A DNA stretch of 64,000 bases from Parasutterella muris (GTDB taxonomy: Bacteria > Pseudomonadota > Gammaproteobacteria > Burkholderiales > Burkholderiaceae_F), in the NCBI RefSeq assembly GCF_943193095.1, contig NZ_CALPCV010000004.1:1-64000 (forward strand), given 5' to 3'. This document shows, in pieces, positions 34,976-42,412 of this stretch (within the stretch, counting starts at the first letter, position 1; every line of letters starts with the position of its first letter). A program made the translations under genes and the position numbers. The notes beneath the pieces were generated by a model. It was not told the DNA's origin. It did no database searches and saw nothing but the letters and a program-made list of their open reading frames with translations.

Positions 34976-35377
34976 ATGAAAAAATCTCTCATTCTTATCG
35001 CGCTCGGACTTTTTAGCGCGGGCGCTTCGGCTGCGACCTACGAAGTCTCGATCACAGGCCCCGGCGGACACTCCAACGGAAATTATGGCAACACAAATGC
35101 AGTCCATGCGGGCAGCAGAGCCGTTCTGCAGATAGAAAAACTGCTTCCATGCGCGTCGATGAGCAGCTTTAAAGGCGGCGCGACCGTAAACGCGATCGCT
35201 GCCGACGCCGCTTTTTTAGTGAACACCGACGGCTGCGGCGCAAACGTGCTTGAGACACTGACTCAGGCGGTTAAAGCGGGCGTTGATCTCGAAAACAATT
35301 TCCGAGGTGTTAAACCGGGCGACATGGTCCGCGGATTCCCTGCCGACATCAAGTTCAGCATTAAAGAGCTGAAGTAA
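34976..35377 (+). CDS. Free-standing secreted domain resembling the M20 peptidase lid
   Basis: A 133-residue protein with a Sec signal (MKKSLILIALGLFSAGASA). The mature part resembles the M20 dimerisation (lid) domain alone: ITGPGGHSNGNYGNTNAVHA matches the conserved GHS...NA segment and GGATVNAIAADAAF the GG..NxIP region. It has no metal-binding catalytic half. Two Cys residues (CASMSSF; DGCGANV) could form a disulfide. It shares an operon with the secreted M20 peptidase and lies before a terminator. It could pair with that enzyme as a regulatory or substrate-binding subunit; this is inference. Confidence 0.65.
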   Translation: MKKSLILIALGLFSAGASAATYEVSITGPGGHSNGNYGNTNAVHAGSRAVLQIEKLLPCASMSSFKGGATVNAIAADAAFLVNTDGCGANVLETLTQAVKAGVDLENNFRGVKPGDMVRGFPADIKFSIKELK

Positions 35378-35402
35378 GACCTTTAAAAGTCTTGCTGACG
35401 AA

Positions 35403-35445
35403 AGGCGAAGGCCCTAAAAAAGTGGGCTTTCGCCTATTTAGTTTG
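35403..35445 (+). terminator. Terminator of the secreted M20 operon
   Basis: AGGCGAAGGCCC (35403-35414) pairs with GGGCTTTCGCCT (35424-35435) with one G-U, followed by ATTTAGTTT. Confidence 0.85.
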
Positions 35446-35492
35446 TAATGAAGGTCTAAAATTTCCGCTGAGTTTCATAGGAGTATTTCATC

Positions 35493-36188
35493 GTGAAAGC
35501 AGTAGTTCTGAGCAGCGGCGGAGTGGACAGCACAACATGCGTCGCAATGGCGGTCAACGAACTCGGTTCCGCAAATGTCGTCACACTTTCCTTCAAGTAC
35601 GGTCAAAGGCACGAGAAGGAGCTGGAAAGTGCGCAAAAGATTGCCGACTTCTACGGTTTGGCGCATTACGTATACGATTTAACGTCCATTTTTGCTTACA
35701 GCGACTGCTCGCTGCTTTCTTCGAGCAAAGAGAAGCCGGAGCATATGAGTTACGCCGATCAGATCGCGCGTGACGGAGAAGGCAAAGTCTCGACTTATGT
35801 ACCGTTTAGAAACGGACTGATGCTGTCGGCGGCAGCCGCGCTGGCCCAGTCGCTCTATCCGGAAGAAGAATGCGGCATCTGGATCGGCGCGCATGCCGAT
35901 GATGCGGCGGGCAACGCATATGCGGACTGCTCTGTCGCCTTTAACGAGTCCATGGGACGCGCGATCAGCATCGGCACCTATGAGCTGGTGAAGCTTCATG
36001 CGCCGCTTAATCGTCTGAACAAAGCTCAGGTGGTCGCTGAGGGCTTAAAACTCGGCGTTCCGTATGATCTTACCTGGTCCTGTTATGAAGGCGGGGAGAA
36101 GGCGTGCGGCAAATGCGCGACCTGTATTGATCGTCTTGCCGCGTTCCGTGCCAACGGATGTGAAGATCCGATTGACTATGAGGACTGA
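35493..36188 (+). CDS. queC: 7-cyano-7-deazaguanine synthase
   Basis: A 231-residue ATP-dependent enzyme that converts 7-carboxy-7-deazaguanine to preQ0 in queuosine synthesis. The PP-loop SGGVDST is at residues 6-12. The C-terminal zinc site CYEGGEKACGKCATC is intact. The start is GTG at 35493 with AGGAG 11 bases upstream. No preQ1-riboswitch-like element is evident to me in the short leader. The stop overlaps the next ATG as TGATG, suggesting coupling with the broken EamA gene. Confidence 0.96.
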   Translation: MKAVVLSSGGVDSTTCVAMAVNELGSANVVTLSFKYGQRHEKELESAQKIADFYGLAHYVYDLTSIFAYSDCSLLSSSKEKPEHMSYADQIARDGEGKVSTYVPFRNGLMLSAAAALAQSLYPEEECGIWIGAHADDAAGNAYADCSVAFNESMGRAISIGTYELVKLHAPLNRLNKAQVVAEGLKLGVPYDLTWSCYEGGEKACGKCATCIDRLAAFRANGCEDPIDYED

Positions 36189-37061
36189 TGAGTTCAGCAG
36201 CGCTTGCCTTGGTGGTTCTGGCCGCGGTGCTTCACGCGCTGGAACTTCGTTTCTAAAAAGAGCGCAGCCGGCTCTGAATTTGTTCTTCTGTACGAAATCT
36301 TTGCGCTTCTGATTTACTTTCCGCTTTTGTTTTTTGCGGACTTCAATAAGCTCACACGCCTGCCGATCGAAGGGTGACTGCTGATTGTATTAAGCGCTTT
36401 GCTGCATGTCATATACACGGTTGTGTTGCAGACCGGCTACCGAAAGGCGGATTACTTCGTGGTGTATCCGACCGCGAGAGGGACGGGACCCGCGCTGACG
36501 GCTTTAGTGGCGGTCTGTGTTTTTGGAGAGGAGCTTTCCGCGCTCGGCGTCATCGGGATTTGCGCAGTCCTTGCCGGTATTGTGTTTTTAGCGATGCCGA
36601 ACAAGGACAAGACGATTAAAGGCGGTTTGGGAAGCGGTGTGTTCTGGGGGCTTTTAACCGGATTCTTCATCGCTTCTTATTCCAGTCTGGACGGGTTTGC
36701 GATTCAGCTTCTCGGAATGGCGCCCCTTATCTATTACGTGCCCGGAATGTTTGTCCGTCTGCTTTTTCTTGGGCCGCCGGTTTTACTGCGCCTGTCTGCT
36801 AGAGCGGCCTTTAAGGAAGATCTGCAGAAGCGCTGGAAATACGCGCTCTTTATCGGCGCGGCTCATCCTGCCGCATACCTGCTGGTACTCTTTGCGCTGC
36901 TGTATGCGCCGCTGGCTTATGTCGCACCGACTCGAGAGATTTCGATGCTGCTTGCGCTTTTCATTGGCGCGGCGGCCCTAAAAGAAAAAATCACCGCGCA
37001 TAAGATTTTTTGGGTGGTCTGTATGCTTGCGGGCGTCATTCTGCTCGCGCTCGCGAAGTGA
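36188..37061 (+). pseudogene. EamA/DMT-family transporter, frameshifted and interrupted
   Basis: Reading across two lesions restores a ten-helix-type drug/metabolite transporter of about 290 residues. The start at 36188 overlaps queC. An extra C at about 36239 turns HAWNFVSKKS into an early stop. In the restored frame, TGA at 36375-36377 stands where Trp is expected (EGxLLIVLSALLHVIYTV). The rest (TGYRKADYFVVYPTARGTGP; VAPTREISMLLALFIGAAAL) is intact to 37061. The 3' part alone could still be translated from inside, giving a truncated protein. Two independent lesions make a real pseudogene more likely than a sequencing slip. Confidence 0.8.
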
Positions 37062-37377
37062 GCGGCTCCGGCAGCACCGATAGACGCTTAGAAGGACGAT
37101 TATTTTTTTGTTGTCCTGTTCCCTGATTGTCTGCGAGATAATTGAGCCAATTTTTTGCAGGTCGAATGAGCGGCTGACAGACTTTGAATCGGCAAAGATC
37201 TGCGGTGTGAACTGATAGAAAAAAGTTAAGGCGCTGAGCGGATTTGAATGACTAAAGCGCAGACCAAACTCGGATAAACGCTCATACACTTGTAAATAAA
37301 GTGATTCGGTGTGTACCATAACGCAGGTAGATTGATGAAAATCCAATACCTCAAACGCATGGGAAAAGGAGCAGCGG
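37062..37377. other. Intergenic region before the FGGY kinase
   Basis: 316 bases with no gene. It should contain the promoter for the kinase. AAAAGGAG at 37365-37372 is its ribosome-binding site. No operator-like palindrome stands out. Confidence 0.5.
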
Positions 37378-38937
37378 ATGCCAAAGCTTTATCTCGGATT
37401 TGACGCCGGTACACAGAGTGTGAAAGTCTCGGTGTATGACGAAAACCTCAATAATCTGACCTCTCAGAGTCTTCCTACGATTCTTCGCTATCCGAATCCC
37501 GGCTGGGTAGAAATGGATCTGGATGAATTTCTGGATATCACCATTCGATGCATCAAGCGCTGTACGGAAGACATTAAGGCGCTCGGCTACGATCCCAAAG
37601 ACATTCGGGCCGTGATGGGCGACGGCATTATCTGCGGTATTGCGGGCGTTAATGAAGAGGGCGACGCGATCACGCCTTACGTGAACTATCTGGATACCAG
37701 AACCGAAGAGGACGTTCGCTATATCAATTCTCTGGACTTGGATATTTGGAATAAAGAAACCGGCAACCCTCAGTCCTCGACTATGTTCCCGGCAATGTTT
37801 GCGCGCTGGTTCCTGAAAAACAGCACCAAGTTCCAGCAGCAGGGCGTTAAGTTCATGCACAACGCGCCGTATATCCTCGCGCATCTCGCGGGGCTTAAGG
37901 GCAAGGACGCGTTTATTGACTGGGGCGCCATGTCCGGCTGGGGTATGGGCTACAACGTCATGAAAAAAGAGTGGTCGGACGAGCAGCTTGAGATTCTCGG
38001 CATTGATAAGCGCTATATGCCGCGTATTGTGAAGCCCTGGGACATCATCGGGCATCTGACGCCCGAGATGGCAGAAAAAACCGGTCTTGCCGCGGGTACA
38101 CCGATTTGCGGCGGCGCGGGCGACACCATGCAGTCCATGATCGGCTCCGGCAACTACGAAGCAGGCAAGGGCGTGGACGTCGCAGGTACCTGCGCGATGT
38201 TCTGTGTCTCTACAAAAGGGATTATTCCGGAGCTCAGCCAAAAGGGTATGAATCTCATCTTTAATTCCGGATCTCTTCCCGATACCTATTTCTATTGGGG
38301 CATGATCCGCACCGGCGGTCTTGCGCTCAGATGGTTTAAGGATTCGGTCTGCCACAAGGCGAACGACGCGGTCTATTACACGGATCTGAGCGAGCGGGCA
38401 GCTAAAGTCCCCGCCGGTTCCAACGGTGTACTCTTTGTTCCGTATCTGACGGGCGGACAGGATGAGAACGCGAAGAAGTGCGGATGTTTTCTCGGACTGA
38501 CGCTTGAAGACGATCAGGCGGTGATGTGGCGCTCTGTTCTGGAGTCCATCGGATACGACTACATGGAGATCTGCGACTACTACAGAGCGGCCGGTGTCAA
38601 TCTTGACCGTATTACCGTGACGGAAGGCGGAAGCCGCGACTCGCTGTGGAATCAGATTAAATCCGACATGCTGGACGCGGAAGTCGTGCGCTATAAGAAC
38701 AAAGGCGGCGCGGTCGTGACGAACTGCCTCTTTGCCGCTTATGCCGCCGGAGACGTGAAGGAGATTATTACGGAACTTGAGAAGATTCTGGTGGTTGATG
38801 AAGAATATGCGCCGCGCGAAGAAAAAACCAAGCTTTACAGAGAAGTTTACGGCGTTCAGAAAAAGCTCATTAAGGAAGAAATGAATGAAGCTTTTGCTGA
38901 GCTGTGGCGCGTTAAGAAGATTCTGAAACCGGAATAA
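37378..38937 (+). CDS. FGGY-family carbohydrate kinase (xylulokinase-like)
   Basis: A 519-residue sugar or polyol kinase of the ASKHA fold. The N-terminal phosphate loop is FDAGTQSVKVSVYD, the conserved NYLDTRTEED follows, the catalytic base lies in CGGAGDTMQSMIGSG, and the second phosphate motif is DVAGTCAMF. FVPYLTGGQDENAKKCG and VTEGGSRDSLWNQI are FGGY signatures. Length fits xylulokinase and relatives, but the exact sugar cannot be told. It is monocistronic with no linked transporter, isomerase or regulator, which is unusual for a sugar kinase. Confidence 0.88.
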   Translation: MPKLYLGFDAGTQSVKVSVYDENLNNLTSQSLPTILRYPNPGWVEMDLDEFLDITIRCIKRCTEDIKALGYDPKDIRAVMGDGIICGIAGVNEEGDAITPYVNYLDTRTEEDVRYINSLDLDIWNKETGNPQSSTMFPAMFARWFLKNSTKFQQQGVKFMHNAPYILAHLAGLKGKDAFIDWGAMSGWGMGYNVMKKEWSDEQLEILGIDKRYMPRIVKPWDIIGHLTPEMAEKTGLAAGTPICGGAGDTMQSMIGSGNYEAGKGVDVAGTCAMFCVSTKGIIPELSQKGMNLIFNSGSLPDTYFYWGMIRTGGLALRWFKDSVCHKANDAVYYTDLSERAAKVPAGSNGVLFVPYLTGGQDENAKKCGCFLGLTLEDDQAVMWRSVLESIGYDYMEICDYYRAAGVNLDRITVTEGGSRDSLWNQIKSDMLDAEVVRYKNKGGAVVTNCLFAAYAAGDVKEIITELEKILVVDEEYAPREEKTKLYREVYGVQKKLIKEEMNEAFAELWRVKKILKPE

Positions 38938-38961
38938 CCGCTTTTTTGAATTTCTGATTAG

Positions 38962-38994
38962 AATCCCGCCGAGATGAAAGTCTTTGGCGGGATT
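38962..38994. terminator. Shared terminator of the FGGY kinase and the YolD-like gene
   Basis: AATCCCGCC (38962-38970) and GGCGGGATT (38986-38994) pair perfectly around a 15-base loop. It lies between convergent genes; the plus-strand tail is GTCTTATTCTT. Confidence 0.7.
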
Positions 38995-38997
38995 GTC

Positions 38998-39411
38998 TTA
39001 TTCTTCAGGACTTTTAAGGATTTCGATTGCGCGGATATGCTGCGCGTAAATCTTTAGTCCGCTCTGTAGTGTGACGACGCCTGTGTATTCATCAAACTTT
39101 TTGATTTGCCCGATGAGTTCTTCGGTGACGCCGCCTTCTTTCAGGGGGTCAGGCCTAAAGATAGTGAAGCGCACACGGCTGCTCGGATCGGAAAGCGTGT
39201 CGCTCAGGCGCTGATTCAGCTCTTCCAACGCCTGCTCATCGAGTTCGAGCGGTTTATCGACAAATCTGGACGCTTCGCTGATGCAGTCATCGTACCCGGT
39301 CAGAGCCGCAAACGGCGCGAACTGTGCCGCGCGTTTGGCGCGTTCCATCGGCCGATGACGTTTAGAGACAGGCCGATCAAGATGAATGATGTCGTCGTAG
39401 GGGCCGCTCAC
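38998..39411 (-). CDS. YolD-like protein
   Basis: A 137-residue cytoplasmic protein of the YolD family. The opening YDDIIHLDRPVSKRHRPM and ERAKRAAQFAPFAALTGYDD are typical, and the C-terminal half forms the beta-rich part (GVVTLQSGLKIYAQHIRAIE). YolD proteins are partners of a Firmicutes-type Y-family polymerase (UvrX/YqjW) in bacilli, clostridia and phages. The start is GTG, overlapping the polymerase stop by four bases (GTGA), so the two are translationally coupled. The role is unknown; a UmuD-like accessory function is a guess. Confidence 0.85.
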   Translation of the reverse strand: MSGPYDDIIHLDRPVSKRHRPMERAKRAAQFAPFAALTGYDDCISEASRFVDKPLELDEQALEELNQRLSDTLSDPSSRVRFTIFRPDPLKEGGVTEELIGQIKKFDEYTGVVTLQSGLKIYAQHIRAIEILKSPEE

Positions 39412-40916
39412 GCTTTATGTCCTCCGATTTGGTTGTTGCGCAGCTGTCCGGTCGCGCCTTCTTCGAGGTTCATGCCCTTAATCAGCGCGTTTTTACCGAA
39501 CTTCTCCCGCACAGCGAGGATGGCTTTGCGGACTTTATCTTCTTTTTCTTCCTGAGCACTGGTCTTTTGCGGCGCCGGTCCTTCGTCGAAACTTCCGAAA
39601 AGATCGAGCTGAGCTTCCGAGTCCTGTGTTTTTTGTTCCGACTCTTCCGTGATGACAGCCGATATGTTGATTCTGCGCACCAGGAGGATCGGATTGACAA
39701 TACGATTAAAGAGATCTTCGGCCGCTTTACGGATGAGAACCGAGGAAGAGGTCGCATAGTCCAAATTAATAGTTCCGTGCGTAGCCTTCGGGACACTCCT
39801 TCCATAGTTATCGGTTTTAATTTCTCCGTGATAGCGGGAGCGGATGCTCGGATTGGTCAGATTTTCGATATCGTAGCCGACGGTTAAGACGAGCTTTGCC
39901 GTTTTAAGGTTTTTGGCGAGAAGATCGAATCCGAGCGAATCAGCCATTTCCCTTGTGACAAGGAGCGCTTTTTCGTTCGTATAAGGGTCTTGGAGCACTT
40001 GCCCCGAGCCCACGCTTTTTCCCTCAGGCCGATACGCTTTGATTTCCGCGATCGTGCACGGTTCATAACCCCAGGCATGATCAATGAGAAGTTCGGCGTT
40101 AACGCCGAAGAGCCGGTAGAGGAGTTCTTCATTTGCGAGAGAGCAGCGCGCGATATCGCCCATCGTGAAGATGCCGTATTTTTCGAGCGATCGGGCGTAG
40201 CCCGCGCCGACGCGCCAAAAATCTCTCAGCGGCCGATGAGACCAGAGGTTTTGTCTGTAGCTCTCAACCGTGAGTTCCGCGATACGCACTCCGTCCTTAT
40301 CCGCTTCGATATGCTTTGCCATGATATCCATCGCGATCTTAGCGAGATAGAGATTGGGGCCGATGCCGCCCGTCGCGGTGATCCCGGTACGGGCAAGCAC
40401 ACGCCGGATAAGTTTCATTGTGAGGTCGTGTGCGCTCAGGGCATAGGTTTCCAAGTACGGCGTAATGTCGATAAACACTTCGTCAATAGAGTACACATGG
40501 ATATCTTCGGCCGCGATCAGTTCAAGGTAGGTCTCATAGATTTTTGTACTGGTTTTAATGTACTGCGCCATTTGCGGCGGTGCGATCACAAATGAGAGTT
40601 CCTTTGTCGGGTCGGAGGCGTACTCTTTAAAGCTTTCGGTTTTGCCGCTGAAAGGTTTGCCTTTAAGCGCGGCTCTGCGCTGAGCGTTAATGGCTTTGAC
40701 TCTGGCTTCTACTTCAAAGAGGCGGGGCCTGCTGCTGACGCCTAATGATTTTAGGGCCGGTGAGACAGCTAGGCAGATAGTTTTAGAAGTGCGGGTCGGA
40801 TCCGCGACAACCAGCATCGCATCCAGCGGATCTAAGTTTCTTTGGAAACACTCGACGGAGGCGTAAAAGGACTTCAAGTCAATGGCGGCATAGACCTTTT
40901 GGCTGTGTTCCTTCAT
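39408..40916 (-). CDS. Y-family translesion DNA polymerase (UvrX/YqjW type)
   Basis: A 502-residue Y-family polymerase that copies damaged DNA. The first catalytic motif is IDLKSFYASVECF (Asp13) and the second YSIDEVFIDI (Asp145-Glu146), so the metal site is intact. The little-finger region follows (about 270-400). The long C-terminal tail, rich in Glu/Lys, ends GGHKA. Overall it resembles the Firmicutes/phage group rather than E. coli UmuC or DinB, as does the coupling to a YolD gene. The promoter has a TATAAT inside a long inverted repeat. Confidence 0.92.
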   Translation of the reverse strand: MKEHSQKVYAAIDLKSFYASVECFQRNLDPLDAMLVVADPTRTSKTICLAVSPALKSLGVSSRPRLFEVEARVKAINAQRRAALKGKPFSGKTESFKEYASDPTKELSFVIAPPQMAQYIKTSTKIYETYLELIAAEDIHVYSIDEVFIDITPYLETYALSAHDLTMKLIRRVLARTGITATGGIGPNLYLAKIAMDIMAKHIEADKDGVRIAELTVESYRQNLWSHRPLRDFWRVGAGYARSLEKYGIFTMGDIARCSLANEELLYRLFGVNAELLIDHAWGYEPCTIAEIKAYRPEGKSVGSGQVLQDPYTNEKALLVTREMADSLGFDLLAKNLKTAKLVLTVGYDIENLTNPSIRSRYHGEIKTDNYGRSVPKATHGTINLDYATSSSVLIRKAAEDLFNRIVNPILLVRRINISAVITEESEQKTQDSEAQLDLFGSFDEGPAPQKTSAQEEKEDKVRKAILAVREKFGKNALIKGMNLEEGATGQLRNNQIGGHKA

Positions 40917-40965
40917 TTTCTGCTCCGATAGTGGTTTGAATTGATTATATCTGCGGAGCAGAAAA
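40916..40965 (-). promoter_or_regulatory. Promoter and 12-base inverted repeat over the polymerase start
   Basis: TTTTCTGCTCCG (40916-40927) and CGGAGCAGAAAA (40954-40965) are perfect inverted repeats 26 bases apart. On the minus strand the near arm contains the ribosome-binding site and touches the ATG. Between the arms lies a perfect TATAAT (plus-strand ATTATA, 40944-40949). It could be a two-half-site operator for a damage-response repressor. If transcription starts upstream, it could also form an RNA hairpin that hides the ribosome-binding site. It is not a standard LexA box. Confidence 0.6.
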
Positions 40966-40979
40966 AGGCGATTAGGGAA

Positions 40980-41564
40980 TTAGATCCAAAGGCATACCGC
41001 GCAGAAGATTAAAGATACTGCGAGGACGGTGTTGATGAGTTTGGTGTATTTGGCGAAAAGGGAGGCCGCGATTGAGCCGAATCCCGACCACACCAAGTTG
41101 CAGCTTGTTCCGCAGATTGCGATGAATGTCGCGAAGAAAACCAAAGCTTCCCAGGACTGGTAATAGGGCAGAACAAACATCTGCAGCGACATAATGGCAG
41201 AGACAAAGACCTTCACGTTAACGAACTGCAGGAAGAGGCCGGAGAAGTAAGCCTGTCCTTTTTTGGGTTCTACGGCGTTGGTGTTATAGGTTGCCTGACA
41301 GATTTTCCAAGCGAGCCAAAGCAGGTACAGAGTACCGAGGATCAGCATCGGCATCATGATGCCCGGGATCAGCTCATTGAGTTTTGCGCAGAAAAAAGCG
41401 CACAGGTTGGTAATGATGCAGAAGCCTGTGAGTACGCCCGCATTAAAGAAAAGCGTCTTCTTAAAGCCAACTCTAAGTCCGAGCGACATCGACATGATGT
41501 TGTTCGGTCCGGGCGTGATAGAAGTCACGAACGTATAAAGAAGAAAAGAGGCCCAAGGGAACAT
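40980..41564 (-). CDS. LysE/RhtB-family amino-acid exporter
   Basis: A 194-residue inner-membrane protein with about six helices. The opening FLLYTFVTSITPGPNNIMSM carries the family motif TPGPNN (about residues 17-22), followed by GFKKTLFFNAGVLTGF and a QFVNVKVFVSAIMSLQ segment. LysE-type carriers export amino acids or related metabolites; specificity cannot be told. Its stop lies about 60 bases upstream of the polymerase gene on the same strand, so the polymerase promoter sits between them. Confidence 0.88.
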   Translation of the reverse strand: MFPWASFLLYTFVTSITPGPNNIMSMSLGLRVGFKKTLFFNAGVLTGFCIITNLCAFFCAKLNELIPGIMMPMLILGTLYLLWLAWKICQATYNTNAVEPKKGQAYFSGLFLQFVNVKVFVSAIMSLQMFVLPYYQSWEALVFFATFIAICGTSCNLVWSGFGSIAASLFAKYTKLINTVLAVSLIFCAVCLWI

Positions 41565-41688
41565 GGCAATGAGGTTTTAAAAGTCTGTAGTTTAATTAGC
41601 AGGCTTTATGCCCATTTCTGTCGAAAATTATACGGGCTCCAATCTCAGATTTTTTATACTTCGAAGAATCAATTAAGGAGCTTTAACG

Positions 41689-41928
41689 ATGAGCGACAGA
41701 ATCAGTTATAAGGAAAAGGAAGAGCTTCCGGACTCTGTTTTCGGGCTTCCGGAAAGAAGAGAATATCCGATGCCGGATGCGGCGCATGTACGCGCCGCGG
41801 AAGCGTATTTCAGATATTGTCCCGAGGAGCTTAAGCCTAAGCTTGCCAAAGCGATTCTCAAGCGTGCCAAACAGTTTGGCGTCGACATTGAAAGTCCGAC
41901 AGTTCTGAGTTACGCCTCTGAAGCCTGA
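41689..41928 (+). CDS. Small DUF6582-like protein
   Basis: A 79-residue cytoplasmic protein with the pattern LPDSVFGLPERREYPMPDAAHVRAA followed by a helical KLAKAILKRAKQFGVDI. Similar short sequences occur alone and in phage-related proteins, where they are labelled DUF6582; the function is unknown. AGGAG precedes the ATG. The gene is monocistronic and ends at a good terminator. Confidence 0.75.
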   Translation: MSDRISYKEKEELPDSVFGLPERREYPMPDAAHVRAAEAYFRYCPEELKPKLAKAILKRAKQFGVDIESPTVLSYASEA

Positions 41929-41933
41929 TGAAA

Positions 41934-41963
41934 GGGCCGCATAAGTGCGGCCCGAATCGTTTT
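41934..41963 (+). terminator. Terminator of the DUF6582-like gene
   Basis: GGGCCGCA (41934-41941) and TGCGGCCC (41946-41953) pair around TAAG, followed by GAATCGTTTT. It may also serve the convergent NUDIX gene. Confidence 0.85.
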
Positions 41964-42363
41964 AGTGATTTTTTCCTGCAAGGTACTCTTTGAGTTTTTC
42001 CGCGACTTCGACGTCAGCGGGGAGCCAATCCACGGTTTCCAGTTCACTAGGCAGCAGCCACTTAGCCGCTTCATGCTCGGTGAGGAGGATGTGTCCAGAG
42101 ACGATAGACGAGATAAAGCAGTGCATGGTTAAGTGGAATTTCGGGTAATCGTAATCCACGGTGACCAGCAGTTTTTCGGGTTTGATTTCTACCTCGAGTT
42201 CTTCTTTGATTTCGCGGATGATTGCGTCTTCAGCGGTTTCGCCCGGTTCCATTTTGCCGCCGGGGAACTCCCAGCCGTCTTTGAATTCACCATAGCCACG
42301 TTGTGTGGCTAGAATCTTGCCATCGTGATGGATGATCGCGGCAACTACTTCAATTGTCTTCAA
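41962..42363 (-). CDS. NUDIX hydrolase, MutT/NudG type
   Basis: A 133-residue nucleotide pyrophosphohydrolase. The NUDIX box GGKMEPGETAEDAIIREIKE continues ELEVEI and has all catalytic Glu residues; the usual Gly near its end is Glu. The opening KTIEVVAAIIHHDGKILATQ is that of MutT/NudG-like (d)NTP sanitation enzymes. The start is TTG at 42363 with GGAG eight bases upstream. It lies 50 bases after the helicase gene on the same strand, so it might be the last gene of that unit. Confidence 0.9.
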   Translation of the reverse strand: MKTIEVVAAIIHHDGKILATQRGYGEFKDGWEFPGGKMEPGETAEDAIIREIKEELEVEIKPEKLLVTVDYDYPKFHLTMHCFISSIVSGHILLTEHEAAKWLLPSELETVDWLPADVEVAEKLKEYLAGKNH

Positions 42364-42412
42364 AACTATTCTCCAGTGATGTAGTCGTAGATATCACTTC
42401 TTACGGCTGTCT

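Noticed and set aside
35445..35492. preQ1 riboswitch upstream of queC
   Set aside because: The leader between terminator and start is under 50 bases and lacks the conserved preQ1 aptamer features that I would expect.
36375..36377. Reassignment of TGA to tryptophan
   Set aside because: Trp is encoded by TGG and TGA is used as a stop in other genes of the window (for example queC, rlmL-independent overlaps such as ATGA). A second lesion in the same gene supports a pseudogene.
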